DNA of 18,573 bases, from assembly GCF_040394755.1 (NCBI RefSeq), contig NZ_JBEBRQ010000055.1. The stretch is one strand, 5' to 3'. Origin of the DNA: Castellaniella defragrans_A (GTDB lineage: Bacteria > Pseudomonadota > Gammaproteobacteria > Burkholderiales > Burkholderiaceae_B). The notes under the pieces were generated by a model. It searched no databases, was not told the origin of the DNA, and worked only from the letters and a program-made list of their open reading frames with translations. Numbering within the stretch: the stretch's first letter is position 1; the number at the start of each line of letters is the position of its first letter. The translations under genes and the position numbers were made by a program. Below, piece by piece: positions 1 to 6,405 of this stretch.

Positions 1-113
1 AAAAGGCCCCCACGCTGCGCCTGCGGCTTGCTGCCCCCCAAGGGGGCGCTTTTTGCCTTGGGGCGGCCCGGCGGCAAAAAAGGCCCCCACGCTGCGCCTG
101 CGGCTTGCTGCCC
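1..113. repeat. Direct repeat, two copies with 77-bp period
   Basis: A 36-bp sequence beginning AAAAGGCCCCCACGCTGCGC at 1-36 recurs identically at 78-113. The 41 bp between the copies contain a GC hairpin followed by five T residues. The second copy stops matching after CTGCCC, where the first runs on into the hairpin, so it is a truncated unit. The repeat starts at the window edge and probably extends to the left. GC-rich intergenic repeats of this kind are common in Alcaligenaceae genomes, from general knowledge. Its function is unknown. Confidence 0.8.
33..54 (+). terminator. Terminator-like hairpin inside the repeat
   Basis: Arms GCCCCC (33-38) and GGGGGC (42-47) pair perfectly around a 3-nt loop and are followed by GC and then T5 (50-54). 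This is the form of an intrinsic terminator reading on the plus strand, so it may end a gene lying to the left of the window. It is embedded in the repeat unit and could equally just be part of that element. Confidence 0.45.
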
Positions 114-121
114 TACGAGAC

Positions 122-154
122 AAAAAAATCCCCGAGGCTCGGAGAGGCTCGGGG
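122..154 (-). terminator. Intrinsic terminator of the phasin gene
   Basis: On the minus strand a 7-bp stem, CCCCGAG (154-148) with CTCGGGG (136-130), encloses an 11-nt loop and is followed by one A and then seven T residues (128-122). It lies about 60 bp after the phasin stop codon, in the correct orientation. Confidence 0.8.
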
Positions 155-213
155 AAGGTACTGCGATCGATCGGAAACCGGCCGCGAGACCGGCCGCGAT
201 CGGCAGGAGACGA

Positions 214-795
214 TCAGTTGGCGGCAGCGGCGCGGCGAGCGCGGGGCGCGGCCTTGGTGGTCGTCTGGGCCACGTCGGCAGCGGCTTTCAGCGTCGCATT
301 GGTCGCAGCGGTGATGTTCGACTCGGCGGCGTCGGCGGCCTGACGGGCTGCCTTGGCGACCGTTTCATAAGCATTGGTCGCAGTTGCCAGCGAGGACTTC
401 AGCAACGCCACAGCGCCTTCGGAACCGGTGGGGGCATTGCGCGAGATCTGCTCGATGGCGTCCGTGACTTGCTGCTGGCTTTCGCTGAACTGGGCTTCGG
501 CCAGCTTGCTCAGGTCGCCCTGCATATCGGACAGGATTTCATAGACATGCTTGCCATAGGCCACAGCCTGATCGGGATGGACCAGCGAAGACGTGAAGGC
601 CAGGACTTCCTGGGCATCCTTCAGATCGATGGCTTCCTGGGACTTGCCGACGACGTCTTCGAGAACGGCCTTGGTGGCCTTGAGATTCAGGTCGACCAGC
701 TTTTCGAAGCTATTGAAAAAAGCGCCTTGGACAGCCCGCAGGTTTTCGAGGGCGGCTTTCTGGCTGGCTAGCAGGTTTTGCGAGGTTGCGCTCAT
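214..795 (-). CDS. phaP: Phasin family protein (PHB granule-associated)
   Basis: The 193-residue protein is all-helical in appearance, rich in Ala, Glu, Gln and Lys, with no signal peptide or membrane segment. It matches the phasin pattern: an N-terminal block around residues 8-45 (QKAALENLRAVQGAFFNSFE, then KLVDLNLKATKAVLEDV), a central VHPDQAVAYGKHVYEI stretch near residues 72-87, and a basic Ala/Arg tail (PRARRAAAAN). Phasins coat polyhydroxyalkanoate granules and control their size and number. The start ATG at 793-795 is preceded by AGGAG (805-809) at 9-nt spacing. The gene is monocistronic, with its own promoter at 876-903 and terminator at 122-154. Two TGCAATGCA motifs flank the promoter, suggesting repression by a granule-responsive regulator. 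The family call is strong; the exact paralogue is not determined. Confidence 0.93.
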   Translation of the reverse strand: MSATSQNLLASQKAALENLRAVQGAFFNSFEKLVDLNLKATKAVLEDVVGKSQEAIDLKDAQEVLAFTSSLVHPDQAVAYGKHVYEILSDMQGDLSKLAEAQFSESQQQVTDAIEQISRNAPTGSEGAVALLKSSLATATNAYETVAKAARQAADAAESNITAATNATLKAAADVAQTTTKAAPRARRAAAAN

Positions 796-855
796 GATGA
801 CTAACTCCTGTAAGTGAAGAAGGTCGTCCTCTAGGCATTTGCCCGGCGCCTTCTA

Positions 856-870
856 TGCTGCATTGCACAA
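856..870. promoter_or_regulatory. Operator-like motif 1 (TGCATTGCA), phasin start region
   Basis: TGCTGCATTGCACAA contains the core TGCATTGCA at 859-867, just downstream of the -10 element and over the predicted start point. It is the reverse complement of the core at 915-923 and 1796-1804. TGC/GCA palindromes of this kind have been reported as sites of PhaR-type repressors of phasin genes, but no phaR is visible in the window, so the binding protein is inferred. Confidence 0.55.
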
Positions 871-875
871 TTGAA

Positions 876-903
876 ATTCTACCTGAATTTTAGGCTATGT
901 CAA
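876..903 (-). promoter_or_regulatory. Sigma-70-type promoter of the phasin gene
   Basis: Read on the minus strand, TTGACA (903-898) and TAGAAT (881-876) are separated by 16 bp, close to the housekeeping consensus. Transcription would start near 869, leaving a leader of about 70 nt before the phasin ATG. The region is clearly AT-rich compared with its surroundings. Confidence 0.75.
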
Positions 904-910
904 TATTATT

Positions 911-927
911 TTGCTGCAATGCAACAA
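911..927. promoter_or_regulatory. Operator-like motif 2 (TGCAATGCA), upstream of the phasin -35
   Basis: TTGCTGCAATGCAACAA lies 8 bp beyond the phasin -35 element. Its 13-nt core TGCAATGCAACAA (915-927) is repeated exactly at 1796-1808 by the IclR-family gene start. With motif 1 it brackets the phasin promoter, the arrangement expected of paired repressor sites. Confidence 0.55.
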
Positions 928-942
928 ACAGAAATCTGCTCC

Positions 943-1782
943 TCAGTGCCCGGCCTCGTAGCCCAGCGCTTCCGAAATCCGCGCAGCGGTACTGAGCAGC
1001 ACGGGAATCCAGTCGTCGCGCATGCGCTCGGCGGGCGCCGACAGCGACAGCCCGGCCAGCAGCGCGCCGGTGTCGTCGTAGACTCCGGCGGCAATGCAAC
1101 GCACGCCCAGCTCCAGCTCCTCGTTGTCGCGCGAATAGCCGTGGCGCCGCACCAGCGCCAGTTCGCGCTCGAGCTGATCGAGCTCGGTGATGCTGTTGCG
1201 GGTCGTGCCGGCCAAGCCGGTGCGCATGGCATAACCGCGCACGTTGCGCTGATCCCACATCGACAGGAACAGCTTGCCGGTCGACGTCAGGTGCAGCGGC
1301 GCGCGACCGCCAATGGCGCGCACGACCTGCATGCCGGAGCGCTCGCTCCAGGCGCGCTCGATGTAGACGATCTCATCGGCCTGCTGCAGGGACAGGTTGA
1401 CGGTCTGCCCGGTCTGCTTGTGCAGCTCGCGCATCGGGCCGATCGCCGCGGCGCGCACATCCAGCCGCCCCTTGACCAGCGAGCCCAGCTCGAGCAGACG
1501 CATGCCGAGCCGGTACAGGCCGCTGTCGACGCGTTCGACATAGCGCCCGACGGCAAGGTCGCTCAGGATGCGATGCACCGTGGAAGCATGCAGGCCGGTC
1601 GCCGCCGACAGATCCTTGAGCGCGACCGGATCGTGCTGGCTTGCCAGGACGTCGAGGATGCGCATCGCCCGGTCCAGGACCTGAATGGTCACCGGCGCAC
1701 GCCGGCTGCCGCCCGGGGTCACGCCGACGCCGTTGGCAAAAGAATCGGAAGAATGGGTTGACAGGGAAGGGAGACGGGCCAT
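943..1782 (-). CDS. IclR family transcriptional regulator
   Basis: This 279-residue protein has an N-terminal winged helix-turn-helix near residues 35-95 (VTIQVLDRAMRILDVLA; then LKDLSAATGLHASTVHRIL) and a C-terminal IclR effector-binding domain. The motifs GRAPLHLTSTGKLFLS and CIAAGVYDDTGALLAGLSLS are typical of that domain. IclR proteins are dimeric regulators of catabolic operons that bind small organic acids; the ligand here is unknown. I chose ATG at 1780-1782. A TTG at 1798-1800 would add six residues, but it lies only about 6 nt after the predicted transcription start, so it is unlikely. No strong Shine-Dalgarno sequence precedes the ATG. The first 30 residues are an extension relative to a typical family member of about 250. 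The gene stands upstream of the phasin gene on the same strand but has its own promoter. Confidence 0.9.
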   Translation of the reverse strand: MARLPSLSTHSSDSFANGVGVTPGGSRRAPVTIQVLDRAMRILDVLASQHDPVALKDLSAATGLHASTVHRILSDLAVGRYVERVDSGLYRLGMRLLELGSLVKGRLDVRAAAIGPMRELHKQTGQTVNLSLQQADEIVYIERAWSERSGMQVVRAIGGRAPLHLTSTGKLFLSMWDQRNVRGYAMRTGLAGTTRNSITELDQLERELALVRRHGYSRDNEELELGVRCIAAGVYDDTGALLAGLSLSAPAERMRDDWIPVLLSTAARISEALGYEAGH

Positions 1783-1795
1783 GGTTCGAGGTTGA

Positions 1796-1808
1796 TGCAA
1801 TGCAACAA
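1796..1808. promoter_or_regulatory. Operator-like motif 3 (TGCAATGCA), IclR gene start region
   Basis: TGCAATGCAACAA at 1796-1808 is identical over 13 nt to the site at 915-927. It covers the predicted start point of the IclR-family promoter (near 1806), the same position relative to the promoter as motif 1 in the phasin gene. This suggests shared control or autoregulation. Confidence 0.5.
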
Positions 1809-1812
1809 TTCC

Positions 1813-1841
1813 ATACTATGAAATTCACATTCAGATGGCAA
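1813..1841 (-). promoter_or_regulatory. Sigma-70-type promoter of the IclR-family gene
   Basis: On the minus strand, TTGCCA (1841-1836) and TAGTAT (1818-1813) are separated by 17 bp. The predicted start is near 1806, about 24 nt before the chosen ATG. Each hexamer matches four of six consensus bases. Confidence 0.6.
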
Positions 1842-1889
1842 GCATTTTTTCAATCGATCGGCGCACATGGCCAGACTTGTTCAGAGCCC

Positions 1890-2687
1890 CTAGGGCGGAT
1901 TCAATAGACCGCCGACGCGCTCGGCCTCGGCGCGCAGATAGGCCAGCGCCTCGGCGGCCGGGCCCGGAGGGCCCTTGACGCCCAGTTCGATGTGCGGACG
2001 GACCCCCTCGCCACCGACACTGGGCAGGCTGAAGGCCTTGACGCCGACCCAGCGCGCCTCCAGCGCCTCGAGCGCCGGCGTGATGCGCGATTCGGGAATC
2101 CCGAAAATCAGGAAGGAATGCTCGATCCGCTCGATCCGGTGATGCCACTGCGCATAGCGGGTATCCAGGGTCCAGGTCATCATGGCTTCGGCCATGACGG
2201 GAAACCCCGGCATGAAGGTGTGATCGTGGATGAAAAAGCCCGGAATCTTGTTATAGGCATTCGGGACGATCTCGGCACCGATTGGAAAGACACCCATTTG
2301 CAGGCGCTGGCGGTTCTCGGGAGTACTCATGTCGGCGCTGCCCTGGCCGCGCGCGGCCATGTCGGCGCAGCGCTCGCCGATCAGGCGTTCGGCCTCGGGA
2401 TGCAGGACGAGGTCCACCCCCAAGGCGCGGGCGCATGCCTGGCGGGTCCGGTCGTCGGGGGTCGCGCCGATGCCGCCGCAGCAGAATACGATGTCGCCGG
2501 TGGCGAAGCTGCGCGTCAGGCAGCGGGTGATGTCGTCCTCATCGTCCGAGATGAACTCGGCGGCATTGAGCGCCAGCCCCCGGGCCGACAGCAGTTCGAT
2601 GAGCTTGGAAAAATGTTTGTCCTGCCGGCGGCCGGACAGGATCTCGTCGCCAATGGCGATCAGGCGGATTCTCGGAGGCTGGGACAT
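1890..2687 (-). CDS. CinA-type molybdopterin-binding-domain protein
   Basis: The 265-residue protein carries the MoCF/CinA N-terminal fold: IRLIAIGDEILSGRRQDKH at residues 7-25 and the nucleotide-binding motif FCCGGIGATPDD near 68-79. It lacks the C-terminal deamidase domain of full-length CinA, as is usual for the short proteobacterial form. Family members are annotated as competence/damage-inducible protein A or molybdopterin-binding protein; CinA N-domains have been linked to nucleotide pyrophosphatase activity, and the substrate here is not shown. The open frame extends to 2759, but the ATG at 2685-2687 gives the normal family start and avoids overlap with the upstream gene. It lies 10 nt after the stop of the EI24-type gene, so the two are probably co-transcribed. 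No clear ribosome-binding site is present, which fits translational coupling. Confidence 0.85.
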   Translation of the reverse strand: MSQPPRIRLIAIGDEILSGRRQDKHFSKLIELLSARGLALNAAEFISDDEDDITRCLTRSFATGDIVFCCGGIGATPDDRTRQACARALGVDLVLHPEAERLIGERCADMAARGQGSADMSTPENRQRLQMGVFPIGAEIVPNAYNKIPGFFIHDHTFMPGFPVMAEAMMTWTLDTRYAQWHHRIERIEHSFLIFGIPESRITPALEALEARWVGVKAFSLPSVGGEGVRPHIELGVKGPPGPAAEALAYLRAEAERVGGLLNPP

Positions 2688-2697
2688 GGCGGTGACG

Positions 2698-3489
2698 TCA
2701 AAGATCGATGATGTTTTCGGCACGCAGCCGACGGATGGCCTCGAGGCAGAAATGCGCATAGACCAGGGCCGAGAACACCGGGATCACCAGCCAGGCGGGC
2801 GGGATCAGGTTGATCAGCGCAAGGCATCCACCCATCAGCCAGAAGTGACGATTGTAGCGCCGCCACAGCAGGCGGCGCTCGGCCACGCTGGCATGTTCGA
2901 TCATGGCGTCCACACGCAACATGCGCGTGAAGGCAAAGGCCCACCAGAATACCGGCAGGATCAGCGCGAACGGCGGGATCAGCCACAGCGGCATGGTGAG
3001 CAGCCAGCCGATACAGAACAGCAGGCCGACCCAGACGGCATTCCAGACGCCCAGTACCAGAGTGTTCGTGCCCTGGCGCCGCAAACCTTTGTATTCGCGG
3101 TTTTCCAGATGCCGCAACACCAGCGGCATCACGAATACGGCCGCAATCACCAGGCCGAGGATTCCGGCCATGGGCAGCAGGATGCCGGCGGCCAGCAGGG
3201 GCACCAGCCAGAGCTTCAGGGAAAACAGCCCGGCAGCGACCAGCCAGCCGTCGATGGTGTTGAAGAACCCCCAGCCCGACGCCTCGCCATTGAGCCAGGC
3301 CGTCAAGGGATCCCAGAACAACCACAACAGCACCACCGCGCCCAGGAATGCGATGACGAAAGGCAGCAGCAGGGCGGCCAACATGCGGGGGTGCAACTGG
3401 CTGACCAGGGCGCGGCGCAAGGCCTGGGCGACCAGGCCCAGGCTCTGGGGGCGGCCGCGCTCGCGCAAGGCCGGATCGTATCGGGTCAT
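2698..3489 (-). CDS. EI24/CysZ-like integral membrane protein
   Basis: The 263-residue protein has about four hydrophobic segments, roughly residues 36-59, 96-122, 143-182 and 216-246, and conserved EI24-family features such as the N-terminal block LGLVAQALRRAL, a WLF turn, and a basic loop RHLENREYKGLRR after the second segment. EI24-domain proteins include CysZ sulfate transporters, but this branch is generally uncharacterised and transport of sulfate is not established. The start at 3487-3489 is preceded by a weak AAGGGA. The open frame runs upstream to 3528, but those codons lie in group II intron domain VI and are not coding. The gene heads a two-gene operon with the CinA-type gene. Its native promoter has been pushed about 2.9 kb away by the intron. 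Confidence 0.85.
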   Translation of the reverse strand: MTRYDPALRERGRPQSLGLVAQALRRALVSQLHPRMLAALLLPFVIAFLGAVVLLWLFWDPLTAWLNGEASGWGFFNTIDGWLVAAGLFSLKLWLVPLLAAGILLPMAGILGLVIAAVFVMPLVLRHLENREYKGLRRQGTNTLVLGVWNAVWVGLLFCIGWLLTMPLWLIPPFALILPVFWWAFAFTRMLRVDAMIEHASVAERRLLWRRYNRHFWLMGGCLALINLIPPAWLVIPVFSALVYAHFCLEAIRRLRAENIIDL

Positions 3490-3506
3490 GTGGACTTTCC
3501 CTTTCA

Positions 3507-3549
3507 GAGGAGGGTAGGGACAGCCCATTGCTGGACCATCCCCCCCTAA
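3507..3549 (-). other. Group II intron domain VI with branch-point A
   Basis: After domain V, AGGGGGG (3547-3541) can pair with CCCTCCT (3514-3508), leaving A3515 bulged. A smaller CAGC/GCTG helix forms the tip. The bulged A is the likely branch nucleotide, 7-9 nt before the 3' splice site. The lower end falls only about 18 nt before the EI24-gene start codon. Confidence 0.65.
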
Positions 3550-3583
3550 GAACCGGACTTGCGACTTTCACCGCATCCGGCTC
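3550..3583 (-). other. Group II intron domain V (catalytic RNA)
   Basis: On the minus strand this 34-nt element starts GAGCCGGATGCGGTGAAAGT and ends GCAAGTCCGGTTC. It has the family hallmarks: a GAGCCGGA/TCCGGTTC stem, an AGC-type catalytic triad in the first strand, a GAAA tetraloop, and a two-nt bulge in the second strand. It is the active site of the ribozyme and appears intact. Confidence 0.93.
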
Positions 3584-3649
3584 AAGCACGACATTCCAAT
3601 TCCAAGATTCATGGCCGGAGTTTACTAGCCCCAGTCTTGGAACCGGTTA

Positions 3650-5356
3650 CTAAGCCCCTTCCGGGGCCGGCTTTGCAACAGTCAACCCAAGTACATGCAG
3701 CCGGATATGACAGACCGAGTGCATGAGCACCCGGTTGGACAACAGATCAGACCCGCCATCCACCTTGCGGACAAGGTGGTGGTCGTGCCAGGCCGACATC
3801 TGGTCTATCGGTTCGCCGCACAATGCGCAGCGTCCCTTTTGAGACATATACAGCGAGATGAGTTGCTTCCGAAACATCAGGTTCTTCACCATCCGTTTCA
3901 CCCGCAATTCCTCGCCGTACTGCTCCCAGGCCGGATCAAAAGGGTTGTATTCCCCCTTGATCTTTTGATGCCGGACGATCTCCGTATCGGAGAGCCGATA
4001 CAGCTTGATCGTCTGTTTTGAACCATACTCCGTTATCCAGTTTGCCGCGAACTCCTGTCGATCATCGAGGCGTGTCCAATACTTCCAGACACACCACGCC
4101 AGCGTTTTCCTCGGATGGCGCCGCTTCGACCAGCGAACCAACCGCCAGTGAATCAGGTGATCCATCCGACTGAACGCGCTTTTCGCCACGACCGGCTGAT
4201 GATATTTTGCCCAACCTCGAAGGATCGGGTTCAGCTGGCGAAGAAGATTCTCCTGCTTGCTGTGCAGATGACTACGAATGACTTCCTTCACCTTGTCGTA
4301 GAACGCTTTCACGTTTTTTCGGCTTGGCTTGATGAGCAGGGTTCCCTTGTACTTGCGGAAATTCCACCCCAGGAAGTCGAAGCCTGCGTCAATGTGTACG
4401 ACCTTCGTCTTAACCGGCGATAGCCGCAAACCCCGTTGTACGAGAAATGCTTCTACCCACGGCTTGACCTCGGATTCCAGAATCTCTTTCGAGACGCCGG
4501 TAATCACAAAGTCGTCCGCGTACCGGATGACATTGACTTTCAGCTTCTTGGCCTTGGTTGAACCAAGCTTCACCCGAAGGTGATCTATCAGGTTTCGCTC
4601 CAAGCCATTCAGAGCCATGTTCGCCAGGGTTGGCGAAATAATGCCGCCTTGCGGCGTTCCTTCCTCGGTTCGCGATAACTGGCCTTTGTGTACGACTCCG
4701 GCCTTCAACCACTTGCGCAGCACGTCCGTGTCCATAGGGACATTGGCGAGCAGCCATTCGTGATTGATGTGATCAAAGCAGCCTTGAATATCCGCTTCCA
4801 GAATCCATCGGGACGAGTCCTTTCTGGACAGGCATACGAATATCTGGCTCATGGCGTCCGCCGTCGAGCGATTCCGTCGAAAGCCGTAGCTGTTCGGGTC
4901 GCTCGTGGTTTCCGCCACAGGCTCAAGACCAAGCATGTGCAACGCTTGCATGGCCCGGTCGAACATCGTGGGAATGCCCAAAGGGCGTTCCTTTCCGTTC
5001 GGCTTGGGGATAAAGACCCTACGTAAAGGCAGGGGCCGGTATCCTCTTTGCCGCTTCAATCGATCTACCGCATCCCGTTTCAGGGCAGGAGTATCCCATA
5101 GCACGCGATCAACGCCAGGCGTTCGCTTGCCTTGGTTTTCCGTCACTCGCCTTACCGCCAAGGCTCTGGCGGAAAACGAGTGTGTGAGAGATCGTTGCAA
5201 GGCTTTCACCCTGCGCCAATCCTTCTCATGCGCAGCCTTCGCTATGCGTTTCTGCGTCGTTCTCACGTGCCGCTCCGCCAGCCGCCAATCGATGGCGTGC
5301 CAGCTTTGCGGTTCGCGCGAGGGCGCAGAATCTTTATCGCTAAAGATCATTCTCAT
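3650..5356 (-). CDS. Group II intron-encoded reverse transcriptase/maturase with HNH endonuclease
   Basis: The 568-residue protein has all the domains of an active intron-encoded protein. The N-terminal RT0 region contains RTPGVD (79-83) and the RT core includes RVFIPKPNGKERPLGIPT (113-130), SYGFRRNRST (156-165), GTPQGGIISPTLANM (233-247) and the catalytic YADD (279-282). The maturase X domain follows (ILRGWAKYHQPVV, 378-390). A C-terminal HNH endonuclease has CALC (510-513), HDHHLVRKVDGG (524-535), N541 and CH at 549-550. It supports splicing and makes the cDNA during retrohoming. The frame extends up to 5521, but ATG at 5354-5356 has an AGAGGA ribosome-binding site at 6-nt spacing and gives the usual family start. 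No stop or frameshift interrupts it. Codon use is less GC-rich than neighbouring genes, as expected for a mobile element. Confidence 0.95.
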   Translation of the reverse strand: MRMIFSDKDSAPSREPQSWHAIDWRLAERHVRTTQKRIAKAAHEKDWRRVKALQRSLTHSFSARALAVRRVTENQGKRTPGVDRVLWDTPALKRDAVDRLKRQRGYRPLPLRRVFIPKPNGKERPLGIPTMFDRAMQALHMLGLEPVAETTSDPNSYGFRRNRSTADAMSQIFVCLSRKDSSRWILEADIQGCFDHINHEWLLANVPMDTDVLRKWLKAGVVHKGQLSRTEEGTPQGGIISPTLANMALNGLERNLIDHLRVKLGSTKAKKLKVNVIRYADDFVITGVSKEILESEVKPWVEAFLVQRGLRLSPVKTKVVHIDAGFDFLGWNFRKYKGTLLIKPSRKNVKAFYDKVKEVIRSHLHSKQENLLRQLNPILRGWAKYHQPVVAKSAFSRMDHLIHWRLVRWSKRRHPRKTLAWCVWKYWTRLDDRQEFAANWITEYGSKQTIKLYRLSDTEIVRHQKIKGEYNPFDPAWEQYGEELRVKRMVKNLMFRKQLISLYMSQKGRCALCGEPIDQMSAWHDHHLVRKVDGGSDLLSNRVLMHSVCHIRLHVLGLTVAKPAPEGA

Positions 5357-5718
5357 GCAGTCCTCTCGAAAAATGATCCTTGAGGACGCATGAGTCCCCG
5401 AAGGGATAAATGCATCCCTTCGGATATTGATGAACTCAGACAGTCGATAACGACGGTCGTACCGCGTGGAAGTCTGCGCGCTTTCGCGCCGGGGCAAAGT
5501 TTGAACCCCTATGCCGTCCATTACAGACGGCCATTCGCTTTTTCCACAATCCCATACCCCCTTGCCCGACAGGTCGCCTTGCGGCTTCCCTGCCCTAGAT
5601 GCCTAAGACATCGCGGGCGGACAGTGGGGCTTACCACGTTCCCTGATCTACCGGCACCGCTTGCGCGGTGTCTATCCACTTAGGGTCCGCCTTTTCCAGG
5701 GCTGTGCAATGGCGACGT

Positions 5719-5739
5719 ATGTCCAGTATTGACGGACAT
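5719..5739 (-). other. Intron EBS1 hairpin
   Basis: A 6-bp stem ATGTCC/GGACAT encloses the 9-nt loop GTCAATACT on the minus strand. CAATAC in the loop (5731-5726) is the exact complement of the six exon bases GTATTG that precede the intron. EBS2 (ATCATT, 5796-5791) lies about 60 nt on the 5' side, as in other IIB introns. Confidence 0.75.
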
Positions 5740-6364
5740 ATCCGACAGCATGCCTTTTGGCTATGGCCTGACAGCAGGCTTTGGCCATTCAATGATTACC
5801 TGGATTCAACCGGCGATTCACTTGTATTACCCATATGGAACTAGCCTAGTCCCTCAACCGCCCTCCTGCTGGCAGTCTCCACGCCGATTCTCGCGAATCA
5901 GACGCGCTGTAAACAACACAGGGGTACATTGTCCGGCGGGCTTCGCACAGCGCCATTACTGGCATTGCACGCCGCTGTAGGCTACTCGCGGTCGCACGCA
6001 AGGTCACAGGAAACAATCAGACCGCAATCGTCTAGTGACAAGGCAAATCAGAGCTTTTCGCTCTATAAAAGAAAGAAAGCGTCCGGCGATGATGCACTTC
6101 AGCCCGAGGACGGGTAAAGTTTGATGTCGTTATGTTTCGTTTCAATTTTCTTGATAAGAAAGCATTAAAATGTCGTTTAGCAACAACAAACGCCCGGATG
6201 CTTGTGGCATCAAGGCTTGAACGAACGTGCCCAAAGGCAACGACAACACGGAGGGAGTGGGTACCCTCTAGGACTTTTCTTTCCAGGCTCCACAGCGGGA
6301 AAACCGCTGTCAGTGTGCGTTCTGGAGCGGAGCACACTTGGCAAGAGCGACATACGTGTCGCAC

Positions 6365-6377
6365 CAATACAATCATC
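6365..6377 (-). other. Intron target site: IBS1 and IBS2 in the 5' exon
   Basis: Minus-strand exon bases -1 to -6 are GTATTG (IBS1) and -8 to -13 are GATGAT (IBS2). These are the standard positions, and each pairs with its EBS in domain I. Confidence 0.7.
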
Positions 6378-6405
6378 ATAGACAAACAACCGGACCATTG
6401 TCTGC

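Larger units (their letters stand above)
3507..6364 (-). mobile_element. Group II intron, full length, with intron-encoded protein
   Basis: The 5' end is set at GTGCG (6364-6360). It is followed at once by a perfect hairpin GCGACA-CGTA-TGTCGC (6362-6347), like domain IA of other introns. The last exon bases before it, GTATTG (6370-6365) and GATGAT (6377-6372), pair with EBS1 CAATAC in a hairpin loop (5731-5726; six of six) and EBS2 ATCATT (5796-5791; five Watson-Crick plus one G-U). Domain V is at 3550-3583. Domain VI follows, with a bulged A at 3515, which places the 3' end at about 3505-3510. The ORF lies in domain IV. The type is judged chloroplast-like from the protein. All functional parts appear intact. 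Domain I is long, about 630 nt to EBS1, with an AT-rich section at 6121-6180. The 3' boundary is uncertain by several bases because no standard AY end is visible. Confidence 0.9.

Noticed and set aside
3490..3528. Thirteen extra N-terminal residues on the EI24-type protein
   Set aside because: These codons are intron domain VI sequence and 3' exon leader; the family starts at MTRYDP.
2329..3549. Long plus-strand frame of 406 codons opposite the CinA-type and EI24-type genes
   Set aside because: It is rich in Gln, Arg and His as expected of an antisense shadow in GC-rich DNA and resembles no family.
5357..5521. N-terminal extension of the intron-encoded protein
   Set aside because: It covers intron RNA domains before domain IV; the ATG at 5356 has a good ribosome-binding site.
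5948..5997. GTGCG sequences at 5948 and 5997 (minus strand) as the intron 5' end
   Set aside because: The bases before them do not match the EBS1 loop, and 5948 would cut through a stem (CAGCG/CGCTG). The 6364 site has both EBS1 and EBS2 matches.
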